Shown here: positions 14,437-23,471 of the stretch, one piece after another
Layout of the letters: the number at the start of each line of letters is the position of its first letter
How positions within the stretch are numbered: the stretch's first letter is position 1
Assembly (NCBI GenBank): GCA_965217265.1
Contig: CBDCHP010000018.1
Span: forward strand, 1,054,001 to 1,118,000
Origin: JAGRGG01 sp965217265
Lineage (GTDB): Bacteria > Pseudomonadota > Alphaproteobacteria > Geminicoccales > Geminicoccaceae
DNA length: 64,000 bases
Reading direction: 5' to 3'
Notes under the pieces: generated by a model
What the model saw: the letters and a program-made list of their open reading frames with translations, nothing else
The model's database searches: none
Told to the model about the DNA's origin: nothing
Position numbers and translations under genes: made by a program

Positions 14437-17402
14437 CGTTTACTCTTCCGCCCCGCCGCGTGTTGATCCATCAAAGCCGTGTCGAGAACCCGCGCCACGT
14501 GCAGCGCCTCGCGGCCGACGCCGTCCTTGATCTGGTGCCGGCAACTGGTGCCGTCGGCGACGACGAGGTCGTCGGCGCCGGCCTTGCGCAGGGCCGGCAG
14601 GAGTGCCAGTTCGGCCATCTTCAGCGACACGTCGATCGTTTCGGCCGCGTAGCCGAAGGCGCCCGCCATGCCGCAGCAGCCGGCCTCGATCGGGCGCACG
14701 TCGAGGCCCGGCACGGCGCGCAAAACCGTCTCGACCGCGCCCATCGCGTCGAACGCCTTTTGGTGGCAGTGGCCGTGCAGGTGGGCGACGCGGCCGCCCT
14801 GGTCCCGCAGCGGCAGGGCGACGCGGCCCGCGTCCAGGTCGGCGGCGAGCGCCTCTTCGAGCAGGAACGAGGCCCGCGCCAGCGCTGCCGCCTCGGCGTC
14901 GGGCAGCAGCGCCTTGAACTCGTCGCGAAAGGTGAGCAGGCAGGAGGGTTCGAGCCCGACGACGCGGGCGCCGCGCCCGACGAAGGGGATCAGCGCCCCG
15001 GCCGTCCGCCGCGCCTCGGCGCGCGCCCGATCGACCAGCCCGGAAGCGAGGTAGGTGCGCCCGCAGCACAAGGGCCGCCGGCCCGATCGCGCCTCGACGC
15101 GGTGGAGCCTATAGCCGGCGGCGCGCAGCACGCGCTCGACCGCTTCTAAGTTCTCGGGCTCGAAGTAGCGGTTGAAGGTGTCGCCGAACAGGACGAGGTC
15201 GCGCCCGTCGCCGGCGACGTCGTCAAGCGCGGCCGCCGCCCCCTCCGGGCGCCAGGGCCGGCGCCACCTCGGCAGGCTCCGGCGCGCGCTGAAGCCGAGC
15301 CGGCGCTCGCTGAGCTTGGCCGCGAGCGGGACGCGGTCGCGCAGGTTCATCAAAGGCGCGAGGCGCGCCGCCAAGGGGGCGTAGCGCGGCAGGTCGGCGA
15401 TCAGCCGCTCGCGCAGGGGCAGGCCGTGGCGCTCGTGGTAGTGGTGCAGGAACTCGACCTTCATCGCCGCCATGTCGACGCCGGTCGGGCACTCGCGCTT
15501 GCAGCCCTTGCAGCCGACGCAGAGATCCATCGTCGCCTTCATTGCTTCGGAGGTGAAGGCGCCCTCGCCGAGTTGGCCCGAGATCGCGAGGCGCAGCGCG
15601 TTGGCCCGGCCGCGCGTGACGTGCTCCTCGTCCAGGGTCGCGCGATAGGAGGGGCACATCGTCCCGCCCGTCGTCTTGCGGCAGGTGCCGTTGTTGTTGC
15701 ACATCTCGACCGCACCGCCGAAGCCGCCCCAGGCCGACCAGTCGAGCGCGGGCGCGGCCGGCTCCGAGACCCGGTAGCCGGGCGCAAAGCGCATCAGCGT
15801 CCGGTCGTCCATCCGGTGCGGCCGGACGATCTTGTTCGGGTTGAGCCGGTTGTCCGGGTCGAAGCCGTCCTTCACCGCCTCGAACGCGCGCACGAGCCGA
15901 TCGCCGAACATGCGCGCGTGGAACTCCGAGCGGGAGATGCCGTCGCCGTGCTCGCCCGAGTGCGAGCCCTCGAAGCGCTTGACGAGGTCGCAGGCGGCCT
16001 CGGCGATGGCGCGCATCGCGGCGACCCCGCCGGCGTCCTTCACGTCGAGGATCGGGCGGACGTGCAGGCAGCCGACCGAGGCGTGCGCGTACCACGTGCC
16101 GCGCGTGCCGTGGCGCGCGAACAGGTCGGTGATCGCGTCGGTGTAGTCGGCCAGGTGTTCGAGCGGCACGGCGCAGTCCTCGATGAACGAGACCGGCTTG
16201 GGGTCGCCCTTGGCCGACATCATGATGTTGAGGCAGGCCTCGCGCACGCCCCAGACCCGCTGTTGCCGCGGCGGCTCGGCCACCTCGACGACGGCGTTGG
16301 CGAAGCCGTGGTCGGCCATGCAGGCGTCGAGCCGGCGCAGATCCCGCCGCAGCGCGCCCAGATCGTCGCCGGCGAACTCGACCAGGAGGAGGCACTCCGG
16401 GCTGCCGCGGGTGATGTCGGCGAGCGTCTGGCGAAACAAGGGGATGTCGGCGCCCAGGCTCAGCACGTTGCGGTCGACCAGTTCGACGGCGGCGGGCCCC
16501 AGCGCCACGAGGTGGCGCGTCGTTTCCATCGCGGCGCGAAAGCTCGGGAAGTGGCAGACCCCCATCGCCCGGTGCGCCGGGAGCGGTGCCAGCCTGAGCG
16601 TCGCCTCGCTCGTCAGCGCCAGCGTGCCCTCGGAGCCGACGAGGAGGTGGGCGAGGTTGGGCCGCGCCGTCAGCAGCGCGTCGAGGTTGTAGCCGCCGAC
16701 GCGGCGCTGGACCTTGGGGAACACCCGCTCGATCTCGGGGCGCTCACGCCCGGCGAGTGCCAGCATCCGCGCCGCCAGATCGTGCGCGCGCTCGTCGCCG
16801 GTGACGCCCGACGACCCGTTGTCCTTGGGGCCGAGGCCGAACGCCCCGCCGTCGGCCATGAGCGCCCTGAGCGCCACGACGTTGTCGACCGTCTTGCCGT
16901 AGCGCAGCGAGCGGGCGCCGCAGGAATTGTTGCCGACCATCCCGCCGATCGTGCAGCGCCCGGCCGTCGAGGGCTCGACCGGGAAGAACAGGCCGTCCGC
17001 CTTGAGGCGCGCGTTCAGGTGCTCCAGGACGGTGCCGGGCCCGACCGTCACCGTCCCCCCCGCCGGGTCGTAGGCCTTGATGCCGCCTAAGTGCCGGCTG
17101 CAATCGACGACGAGGCCGTCCCCGATCGGCTGGCCGTTCTGCGAGGTGCCGCCGCCGCGGGCGATCACCGCGACGCCGTGCTCGCCCGCGACTTCGAGCG
17201 TCGCCCGCAAGTCGGCCGTCGTCTTCGGGAAGACGACGCCGGCCGGCACGATCTGGTAGATCGAGGCGTCGGTCGCGTAGCGGCCGCGGGTGAAGAGGTC
17301 GAAGCCGACCTCGCCCTCGATCGCCCGCCCCAGGCGCCGCTCCAGGCGGACGTCGCGGCCGAGCCCGCCCGCGGTCTTCGCGTCCTCCCGTGCCGTCGCC
17401 AT
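14433..17402 (-). CDS. FAD-linked oxidase fused to Fe-S reductase (YdiJ/D-2-hydroxyacid dehydrogenase type)
   Basis: This 989-aa protein joins an N-terminal GlcD-type FAD domain (VIARGGGTSQNGQPIGDG; then a long FAD-oxidase C domain) to a Fe-S module like GlcF. CVGCKGCKRECPTGVD is a 4Fe-4S motif, an earlier CNNNGTC...CPSYRAT region offers further ligands, and two CCG motifs (RRPLCCGRTY and EAGCCGMAG) end the chain. The architecture and length match E. coli YdiJ and bacterial D-2-hydroxyglutarate or D-lactate dehydrogenases, which pass electrons to the respiratory chain. The substrate is inferred only at the 2-hydroxyacid level. First gene of a coupled pair. Confidence 0.9.
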   Translation of the reverse strand: MATAREDAKTAGGLGRDVRLERRLGRAIEGEVGFDLFTRGRYATDASIYQIVPAGVVFPKTTADLRATLEVAGEHGVAVIARGGGTSQNGQPIGDGLVVDCSRHLGGIKAYDPAGGTVTVGPGTVLEHLNARLKADGLFFPVEPSTAGRCTIGGMVGNNSCGARSLRYGKTVDNVVALRALMADGGAFGLGPKDNGSSGVTGDERAHDLAARMLALAGRERPEIERVFPKVQRRVGGYNLDALLTARPNLAHLLVGSEGTLALTSEATLRLAPLPAHRAMGVCHFPSFRAAMETTRHLVALGPAAVELVDRNVLSLGADIPLFRQTLADITRGSPECLLLVEFAGDDLGALRRDLRRLDACMADHGFANAVVEVAEPPRQQRVWGVREACLNIMMSAKGDPKPVSFIEDCAVPLEHLADYTDAITDLFARHGTRGTWYAHASVGCLHVRPILDVKDAGGVAAMRAIAEAACDLVKRFEGSHSGEHGDGISRSEFHARMFGDRLVRAFEAVKDGFDPDNRLNPNKIVRPHRMDDRTLMRFAPGYRVSEPAAPALDWSAWGGFGGAVEMCNNNGTCRKTTGGTMCPSYRATLDEEHVTRGRANALRLAISGQLGEGAFTSEAMKATMDLCVGCKGCKRECPTGVDMAAMKVEFLHHYHERHGLPLRERLIADLPRYAPLAARLAPLMNLRDRVPLAAKLSERRLGFSARRSLPRWRRPWRPEGAAAALDDVAGDGRDLVLFGDTFNRYFEPENLEAVERVLRAAGYRLHRVEARSGRRPLCCGRTYLASGLVDRARAEARRTAGALIPFVGRGARVVGLEPSCLLTFRDEFKALLPDAEAAALARASFLLEEALAADLDAGRVALPLRDQGGRVAHLHGHCHQKAFDAMGAVETVLRAVPGLDVRPIEAGCCGMAGAFGYAAETIDVSLKMAELALLPALRKAGADDLVVADGTSCRHQIKDGVGREALHVARVLDTALMDQHAAGRKSKR

Positions 17403-17425
17403 GTAGCACCCTTCTATCGGTGAGG

Positions 17426-17576
17426 GTTACGCTTCGCGTTGCGCTCGCCGCGCGGGCTTTTTTCTTTGTTTTTGCCAGTGTTAACGAAGGAGATTGGTTT
17501 CAGCGCCGAGGGCCAGCCCCGGACAAAGACAAAAAAGAGAAAAAGAAGACCGCGCGTCAGCGCACGCGAAGCGTTC
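17426..17576 (-). repeat. Palindromic element, copy C (full, inverted)
   Basis: 151 bp in the opposite orientation: the core reads GCCAGTGTTAAC near the left and GGCCAGCCCCGG near the right. The left arm ends GCTCGCCGCGCGGGC and the right arm is GACCGCGCGTCAGCGCACGC ending GAAGCGTTC. It touches the stop codon of the small membrane protein at 17577. Its other side is the upstream region of the dehydrogenase gene. Confidence 0.85.
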
Positions 17577-17972
17577 TCATACGAACCCGCTCACCCGCCC
17601 CGCCGCGTGCAGCACCCAGGCCCCGCCGGCGGCGAGCGCGGCGACGTCGACCCGGTCCAGGCGACTCTTGAGCGCTTGGTCGGCCTCCTCGTCCATCAAC
17701 AGCGAGATCGCGGTGCCGATCAACATGCCTGTGAAGGGTGCGAGCGGCGAGGCGTGGTTGGCGGCGGCGACGAGCCCGGCGACGAGCGCCAGGGGCAAGT
17801 GCCGTCCGACGGCGCCCTCGATCACGTCGGCCAAGCCCCGCCGCAGCAGGTCGAGCTGGCTCTCTCGGCTGTTTCGCGCGTTCGCCATGGGGCCACTCCC
17901 GCAGTTCGACGACCCCGAGGCCGACGTCGGCCCCAGTATCGTCGGGGCGCCGCGGGCGGGGTCGGTGTTCAT
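17577..17972 (-). CDS. Small membrane protein downstream of YcjF, unknown function
   Basis: I do not recognise this 131-aa protein. It has an unstructured N-terminus, a helical stretch (ESQLDLLRRGLADVIEGAVG), two hydrophobic segments (LPLALVAGLVAAANHASP and FTGMLIGTAISLLM) and a last weakly hydrophobic helix. The ATG at 17972 lies 8 nt after the ycjF stop. An internal ATG at 17888 with GGGAGTGG ahead of it would give a 103-aa form and removes the low-complexity start. Context makes it the third gene of a YcjX-YcjF-type operon. Confidence 0.6.
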   Translation of the reverse strand: MNTDPARGAPTILGPTSASGSSNCGSGPMANARNSRESQLDLLRRGLADVIEGAVGRHLPLALVAGLVAAANHASPLAPFTGMLIGTAISLLMDEEADQALKSRLDRVDVAALAAGGAWVLHAAGRVSGFV

Positions 17973-17980
17973 CTCTAACG

Positions 17981-18982
17981 TTAAACTTTCTCCCTGGTTC
18001 GCGCCATCGTCGCGACGGCCTCGACGGCGGCGGCGCGAAAGTGCTTCAGTTGCGGCGGCTCCTCGGCGGTGAAGGGGAGCGGCCGGGTCACGCGCATCGC
18101 CTCGATGCCCAGGCGCGCGCCCAGCAGCGCGTTGCCGAGCCCTTGCCCCGCGCGGGCCGAGACCAGCGTCGCCAGCGAGGCGCCCAGGTGCTCGACGGCG
18201 GCGTGGCTCGCGATGTCGGCGACGCCGGCGATCGCGGCGTTGCGCAGGCACTTGGTCAACAGCTTGACGGTCGCGGCGGCCCCTAAGCGCACGCCGTAGC
18301 AGCCGGCGACGGCGCGCAGCATCCGCGTCGTCCGCCAGACGACGAACGCGCCGTCGAGGAGGCCCAAGGGGCTGAGTGCCGTCAACAGGCCGACGTCGCG
18401 GGCGCAGGCCAGCACGGCCGACTTGGCCCGCTTGTCGGCGGGCGCGAGGGCGGTGCGCTCGAACAAGAGCAGTTGCTCGCGGTCGTTCAGGGTCTCGGCC
18501 GTCAAAAGCTCGAAGCGCTTGACCGTGACCGGTCCGTCCGGCGCCGCCGCGATCGCGGGCTTCAGGTCGGCGAGCAGCGCCTCGGCGCCGCCGTGCAGTT
18601 CGGAGCCGAGCAGCCGCTCGCCCTCATGGCGAAAATCGTCGCGCCGCCGCAGCCGCCGCAGCGCCAGCCCTTCGAGCGTGAGCCAGCCGCCCAGTCCTAC
18701 GAGGAAGAGGGCGCTCAAGGCGGCGAGCGGCAGCCCGATCCAGGGGCGAAACGCGATCAGCGCCTCGATCGTCAGCCAAGCCTGGATGAGCGTGGCGCCG
18801 AGGGCGCCGATTAATGCCAGCGCCAGAAAGCGCCGGCGCCAGGGGCGCCGACCCTCGGCGACGTCGAGGGCCGCCGCCGTCGCGTCCTCGTCGGCGGGTG
18901 CCTCGGCCCCGATCGGCTCGACCTCGAAGACGGGCGCCGCCTTGGCGCCCGGGTCGAAGTCGAACGGGCGGGGGCCGCTCAC
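17981..18982 (-). CDS. ycjF: YcjF/UPF0283 family inner-membrane protein
   Basis: This 333-aa protein has an acidic N-terminal tail, two membrane helices (FLALALIGALGATLIQAWL and IGLPLAALSALFLVGLGGWL) and a C-terminal DUF697-like domain rich in alanine and glycine (LSPLGLLDGAFVVWR, VGLLTA). This matches the TIGR01620/YcjF family found next to ycjX. In enterobacteria the ycjXF pair belongs to the phage-shock regulon; the role here is inferred to be envelope stress. Its ATG overlaps the ycjX stop. Confidence 0.85.
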   Translation of the reverse strand: MSGPRPFDFDPGAKAAPVFEVEPIGAEAPADEDATAAALDVAEGRRPWRRRFLALALIGALGATLIQAWLTIEALIAFRPWIGLPLAALSALFLVGLGGWLTLEGLALRRLRRRDDFRHEGERLLGSELHGGAEALLADLKPAIAAAPDGPVTVKRFELLTAETLNDREQLLLFERTALAPADKRAKSAVLACARDVGLLTALSPLGLLDGAFVVWRTTRMLRAVAGCYGVRLGAAATVKLLTKCLRNAAIAGVADIASHAAVEHLGASLATLVSARAGQGLGNALLGARLGIEAMRVTRPLPFTAEEPPQLKHFRAAAVEAVATMARTREKV

Positions 18983-20298
18983 TTGAGCTTGTCCCCGATC
19001 AGGAATTCGAGCGCCTGGTCGAGGCGCAGGTGGCCGTGCGGCCGGCTCGGGTCGAGCGGGCGCGGCCTGAAGTCGAAGAAGCGAAACCGGCCGCTTTGCC
19101 AGTCCTCGTCCTCGGGCAGGTCCGGCGGGATCTCGCCCGGAAACACGACCCGATCCGCCCCCTCGTCCTTGAGGCGCCCGCGCACGCAGGAGAGCACCTG
19201 CCCGTTGTGCTCGGTCTTGACCGTGTCGGTCGCGCGCAAACTCGCGATCGCCATCACCTCCTCCTTGATCCCCTCGAAGCGCGGGTGGCGCCGGGCCGGG
19301 TCGATCATCCGCTCCAACAGGTGCTTGAGGTTCGGGTGCTGGTTGGCCGCGACGTGGTCGGCCTTGGTCGCGGCGAACAGGACGCGCTCGATCCGCGGGC
19401 TGAACAGGCGCCGAAGCAGCCCCTGCCGGCCGTAGCGAAAGCTCTCCAGGATCATGTCGAGCGCGTTCGCCGCGTCGGCGAAGCGGGCGGGGCCGAGGTT
19501 GAGGACGTGAAACAGGTCGACCAGGACGGCTTGGCGGTCGAAACGGCTGAAATGGTCGGCGTAGAACGGGCGCACGAGCGTCGTGGTGTAGCGATTAAAA
19601 CCGGCCGCCATGCGGCCCCAGGCCGGGTGGGCTGGGTCGGGCAGCGGCGCGAAGCCCCAGTCGGGCACGGGCCCGTCGTGGGCCACCAAGCGCCCCGGCT
19701 GCACGACGCTCAGGCCCAATTCGCCTTGCGCCGCGCGCAGGCCCGCGCGCCACGCCGCGATCAGGGCCGTCGCGTCGGCCCCGCCCGCCACGGCCGCCAG
19801 ATAATCCTTGAACGCGCCGCGCCGCGGCCCGCGCGCGCACAGCGCCAAGTTGCGCCGGCTGAAGGCGGCGTAGTCCTCGCGCAACAGCGGCAGGTCCAAG
19901 AGCCACTCGCCCGGGTAGTCGACGATGTCGAGGTAGAGCCGGCGCGGGCCGCTCAAGTAGGCGGCGAGCGGCCCGTCGGCCTTGAAGCGGATCTCCAGCT
20001 TCAACGTGGTGAGCCGCTCGGTCGCGTCCGGCCAGCGCGGCGGGTCGGCCTTGAGGTCGGCGGTGAACGCCTTGAGCGGGAAGGCGTCCCGGCCGACGGG
20101 CAGCAGGCGCGCGCCCAAGTAGCGGCCGGCGTGCGCCGCGCGCAGGAAGGGCAGCCCGGCGGTACCGTGCAGGAGGTGGGCCGCGATCGCGGTCGTGAAC
20201 ACCGTCTTGCCGCTGCGGCGCAGGCCGGTCACGGCGAGGCGGAGGTGGCGGTCGCGCAGCCGCTCGGCCGCGACCCGTGCCCGATCGAGGGCGCTCAA
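18979..20298 (-). CDS. ycjX: YcjX family P-loop ATPase/GTPase (DUF463)
   Basis: This protein of about 439 aa is a YcjX-like nucleotidase. GLRRSGKT is the P-loop, followed by the family-typical TAIAAHLL. YLDIVDYPGEWLLDLPLL is the switch/Walker B region, and FAATKADHV resembles a TKxD base-recognition motif. Length is close to E. coli YcjX. There is no ATG near the N-terminus. A TTG at 20298 overlaps the ubiA stop (TTGA) and gives a sensible start, whereas the long frame running upstream is read-through of ubiA. It is the first gene of the ycjX-ycjF-small membrane protein operon. Confidence 0.83.
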   Translation of the reverse strand: MSALDRARVAAERLRDRHLRLAVTGLRRSGKTVFTTAIAAHLLHGTAGLPFLRAAHAGRYLGARLLPVGRDAFPLKAFTADLKADPPRWPDATERLTTLKLEIRFKADGPLAAYLSGPRRLYLDIVDYPGEWLLDLPLLREDYAAFSRRNLALCARGPRRGAFKDYLAAVAGGADATALIAAWRAGLRAAQGELGLSVVQPGRLVAHDGPVPDWGFAPLPDPAHPAWGRMAAGFNRYTTTLVRPFYADHFSRFDRQAVLVDLFHVLNLGPARFADAANALDMILESFRYGRQGLLRRLFSPRIERVLFAATKADHVAANQHPNLKHLLERMIDPARRHPRFEGIKEEVMAIASLRATDTVKTEHNGQVLSCVRGRLKDEGADRVVFPGEIPPDLPEDEDWQSGRFRFFDFRPRPLDPSRPHGHLRLDQALEFLIGDKLK

Positions 20299-21227
20299 AG
20301 GGGCAGATGTCCCAGGAGGAGGGCGAGGAGGACGGCGAGCCCGACGACCCGGTGGGCGCGAAAGCGCTTGAGGCAGTCGGCGGCGTTCTCGGTGTCGAGG
20401 CCCCGAACGTTTTGCCAGAGCAGGACCGCCGGCAGGGCCAGGGCCGTGAAACCGAGCGTGCCGTGCCCGGCCAGGGCCATCGCCAGCCAGAGAAGCGTCA
20501 GCGTCAGGGCGTAGAAGCCGATCAGCCAGCGCGGCGTCGCACGGCCGAACAGGCGCGCGGTCGAGCGCACGCCGATGAGCGCGTCGTCCTCCTTGTCCTG
20601 GTGGGCGTAGACCGTGTCGTAGCCGAGCGTCCAGGCGATGCCGGCCGCGTAGAGGAGGAGGGAAGCGGGCGCCACCGTCCCCGTCACGGCCGCCGCGCCG
20701 ACGAGGCCCCCCCAGTTGAAGGCCAAGCCTAAGAACACCTGCGGCCACCAAGTGAAGCGCTTGGCGAACGGGTAGACCGCCACCAAGGGCAGGCTGCACA
20801 CGGCGACGACGCCGGCGGCCGGCGGCAGGGCGAGGACGACGAGAAGACCGAGGCCCAGTTGCAGGCATAAGAAGGCGAGGGCACCCCGCACCCCGACGCG
20901 GCCCGCCGCGAGCGGCCGATCCTTTGTCCGCGCCACCTTGGCGTCGAAGTCGCGGTCGGCGAGGTCGTTGAGCGTGCAGCCGGCGCCGCGCATGACGAAC
21001 GCCCCGAACGTCATCAAGGCCGCGTACCACAAGCGCGCGCCTAGGCCGGCACCGTCGAGCGGCAGGGCCAAGCCCCACCAGCAGGGCAGCAAGAGCAGCC
21101 ACGTGCCGATCGGCCGGTCGAGCCGGGCGAGCAGCGCGTAGTCGTGCCAGCCCTGCGGCAGCCGCCCGATCCAGCCGTGCTGGGTGTCGGCGACCCGAAA
21201 GACGCGTCGTGAGGCTTGCCCGTTCAT
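20295..21227 (-). CDS. ubiA: 4-hydroxybenzoate polyprenyltransferase
   Basis: This 310-aa integral membrane enzyme attaches the polyprenyl tail to 4-hydroxybenzoate in ubiquinone synthesis. CTLNDLADRDFDAKV is the first aspartate-rich magnesium-diphosphate motif, followed by TKDRPLAAGR; AHQDKEDDALIG is the second. Eight to nine hydrophobic segments span the protein. The ATG at 21227 is preferred to the longer frame. It is divergent from rsmE with only 50 nt between, so both promoters must be packed there. Confidence 0.94.
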   Translation of the reverse strand: MNGQASRRVFRVADTQHGWIGRLPQGWHDYALLARLDRPIGTWLLLLPCWWGLALPLDGAGLGARLWYAALMTFGAFVMRGAGCTLNDLADRDFDAKVARTKDRPLAAGRVGVRGALAFLCLQLGLGLLVVLALPPAAGVVAVCSLPLVAVYPFAKRFTWWPQVFLGLAFNWGGLVGAAAVTGTVAPASLLLYAAGIAWTLGYDTVYAHQDKEDDALIGVRSTARLFGRATPRWLIGFYALTLTLLWLAMALAGHGTLGFTALALPAVLLWQNVRGLDTENAADCLKRFRAHRVVGLAVLLALLLGHLPL

Positions 21228-21277
21228 GCCAAGGGCTTCTAGCTTCACAACGCCACACGGGTAAAGGATCGGGTGAC

Positions 21278-22018
21278 GTGGCCGAACCAAGGCTCTACCT
21301 CGACGCGCCGCTCGACCGGGACGCGATCGTGCCGCTCGTCGCCGACGACGCGCACTACCTGCGTACAGTGCTGCGCCTCAAGCCCGGCGACCGCGTGCGG
21401 CCGTTCAACGCCCGCGACGGCGAGTGGTCGGCCTCGATCGAGCGCCTGGCGCGGCACGCGGCCGAGATCCGCCTGATCGAGCGGCGGCGGGCGCCGGCAC
21501 CCCCGACTGGCCCCCGTCTCTTGATGGCGGCGATCAAGCGGCCGCGGCTGGAGTGGCTGTTGGAGAAGGCGACCGAGGCGGGGGTGGGGCGCATCGACCT
21601 CGTCGCGACCTCGCGCAGCGTCGCCGGGATCGAGCGCGCCGATCGCCTCGGCGCGAAGCTGAGGGAGGCGGCCGAGCAGTGCGGCCGGCTCGACGTGCCG
21701 CGACTGACCGGGCCGACGCCGCTCACGGCGGCGCTCGACGACGCGCTCGGCCACGGCCCCGTCCTCATGGCCGACGAGATCCGCGACGGCCTCGCGCTCC
21801 TGAGCGCCCTCGAACGCTACCCAAGCGCGGCGCTTCTCGTCGGGCCGGAGGGCGGCTTCGCGCTGGAGGAGCGGCGGGGCCTGCACGGGCGCCCGGGCGT
21901 CGTGCCGGTGCGCTTGGGCCCGACGATCCTGCGCGCCGAGACGGCGGCGCTCTTGCTGCTGGGGGCGGCGATGCTGACCAAGGACGCCGCGGGGGACAGG
22001 GCGGGGACGACCGGGTGA
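21278..22018 (+). CDS. rsmE: 16S rRNA (uracil-1498-N3)-methyltransferase
   Basis: This 246-aa SPOUT-fold enzyme methylates U1498 of 16S rRNA. An N-terminal PUA-like domain (YLRTVLRLKPGDRVRPF) precedes the knotted domain with LLEKATEAGVGRIDLV, REAAEQCGR, LLVGPEGGF and VRLGPTILRAETAA, the AdoMet-binding hallmarks. The GTG at 21278 lies 9 nt after AAGGA and starts the protein right before its first strand. Its stop overlaps the next start (GTGA). Confidence 0.95.
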   Translation: MAEPRLYLDAPLDRDAIVPLVADDAHYLRTVLRLKPGDRVRPFNARDGEWSASIERLARHAAEIRLIERRRAPAPPTGPRLLMAAIKRPRLEWLLEKATEAGVGRIDLVATSRSVAGIERADRLGAKLREAAEQCGRLDVPRLTGPTPLTAALDDALGHGPVLMADEIRDGLALLSALERYPSAALLVGPEGGFALEERRGLHGRPGVVPVRLGPTILRAETAALLLLGAAMLTKDAAGDRAGTTG

Positions 22019-23301
22019 CGATCGCCCCGCACCCGATGCGCCAGGAACTGCTCGACGAGCTGCACAGCCGGCCGACGCCGGATTTGAGGCCGGGCACGGT
22101 CGTGGCGCACTTGGCGATCCTGCCCCGGCCGGACGACGGGCCGTTCGGCGACCACGTCGCCGAACTGTGCCGCCGCTACGGCGCGCCGCCGCCCTTCCAG
22201 GAGCGCCACCACGCGGTCGACCTCGGCACGTTTCGCCTGCGCTACGAGGCGCACAACGAGTTCACCTCGCTGACGCTGATCCGCGACCTCGACCCAAACG
22301 AGACGCCGTTCGCGCGCAGCGGCGTCAGCCTGCTGCCCAAGGACTGGGTCGGCATCCTGGAGGGCCGGGTCGTCGCCGCCGCCCACATCGTCGTCCTGCC
22401 GCTCGGGCTGGAGCCGGACCGGGTCGAGGTCGCGTCGCTGCTGCAGGGCCACCGCCTCGTCGGCCGCGAGGCCGGCGACGGCTTCGCCGAGGTGACGACG
22501 GCGCTGCGCGACGACGGGCGCGGCTTCGTGCGCTACCTCGTGCGGCCGCTGCACGACCGGCCGGCCCGGCTCGGCCGCTTCGTCCAGCGGCTGATCGAGC
22601 TCGACACCTACCGCAGCATGGCGCTCTTGGCGCTGCCGGTGGCGCGGCGGATCGGGCCGGAACTGAGCGACCTCGAAACCCGGCTGGCGCGGCTCGTGGC
22701 CGAGATGGAGGCGGTGGACGACCTCGCCGGCGAGACGGGGCTCCTGGCCGAACTGTTCGCGCTCGCGAGTGCCGCCGAGCGGCTGAAGGTGACGCACGCC
22801 TTTCGCTTCGCCGCGTCGCGCGCCTACGCCGAACTGGTGGGGGACAGGATCGAGACCCTGCGCGAGGCGCGCGGCGGCGAGCGCGAGTCGCTGCGCGCCT
22901 TCTTGCTGCGCCGCTTCGAGCCGGCGATGCGCACCTGCCGCGCGGTCGAGGAGCGGATCGAGTCGCTCTCCTTGCGCGTCGCCCGCACGGCCGACCTCGC
23001 CCGCACCCGCGTCGACGTGGCGCTGGCCAAGCAAAACCAGGCGCTGCTCGCCTCGATGGAGCATCGGGCGGGGCTGCAACTGCGCTTGCAGGAGACGGTG
23101 GAGGGGCTCTCGGTCGTCGCGGTCAGCTACTACGCGCTCGGCCTCGTCGCCTACCTCCTCAAGGGAACGCTCACACCCTTCATCGGCGGCGAGGGCGTGA
23201 CGCTCGCCACGGCGCTCGCCGTGCCGGTCGTCGTCGCGCTCGTCTGGTTCGGCCTCAAGCGCCTGAAACGGCGGCTTCTTTCTGAGGAGCGCGGCGCTTG
23301 A
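22015..23301 (+). CDS. DUF3422 family membrane protein
   Basis: This 428-aa protein matches the DUF3422 family of unknown function. It opens with HPMRQELLDELHSRP, has a central helical domain, and ends with two membrane helices (GLSVVAVSYYALGLVAYL and LATALAVPVVVALVWFGL) and a basic cytoplasmic tail. The layout resembles CorA-like proteins only loosely. The GTG at 22015 overlaps the rsmE stop and gives the expected N-terminus. No function can be assigned. Confidence 0.85.
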   Translation: MTIAPHPMRQELLDELHSRPTPDLRPGTVVAHLAILPRPDDGPFGDHVAELCRRYGAPPPFQERHHAVDLGTFRLRYEAHNEFTSLTLIRDLDPNETPFARSGVSLLPKDWVGILEGRVVAAAHIVVLPLGLEPDRVEVASLLQGHRLVGREAGDGFAEVTTALRDDGRGFVRYLVRPLHDRPARLGRFVQRLIELDTYRSMALLALPVARRIGPELSDLETRLARLVAEMEAVDDLAGETGLLAELFALASAAERLKVTHAFRFAASRAYAELVGDRIETLREARGGERESLRAFLLRRFEPAMRTCRAVEERIESLSLRVARTADLARTRVDVALAKQNQALLASMEHRAGLQLRLQETVEGLSVVAVSYYALGLVAYLLKGTLTPFIGGEGVTLATALAVPVVVALVWFGLKRLKRRLLSEERGA

Positions 23302-23471
23302 TGAACGGTGGCTGGAATTTTATGCGACAACGTGTCACTAACCTGCTGCGGCTGCCTTCCTTACCTTGCGGACCGAGGGTTAGGCAGGCATCGAGTCACC
23401 TGACGACTCGAGGCCCACGCTACGGGCGCCGCCCCCTTGCTACAGGACGAGCCGAGAGGGATCCGTTACAC
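23302..23471 (+). promoter_or_regulatory. Leader of the cytochrome oxidase operon
   Basis: About 170 nt ahead of ctaC without a gene. It holds a 7-bp inverted repeat, TCGAGTC (23391-23397) and GACTCGA (23405-23411), with a 7-nt loop. This may be an operator or a terminator for the upstream gene. No promoter boxes could be fixed with confidence. Confidence 0.4.

Noticed and set aside
15426..17090. 554-codon open frame on the plus strand
   Set aside because: Antisense shadow of the FAD/Fe-S dehydrogenase, whose cofactor motifs are complete on the minus strand.
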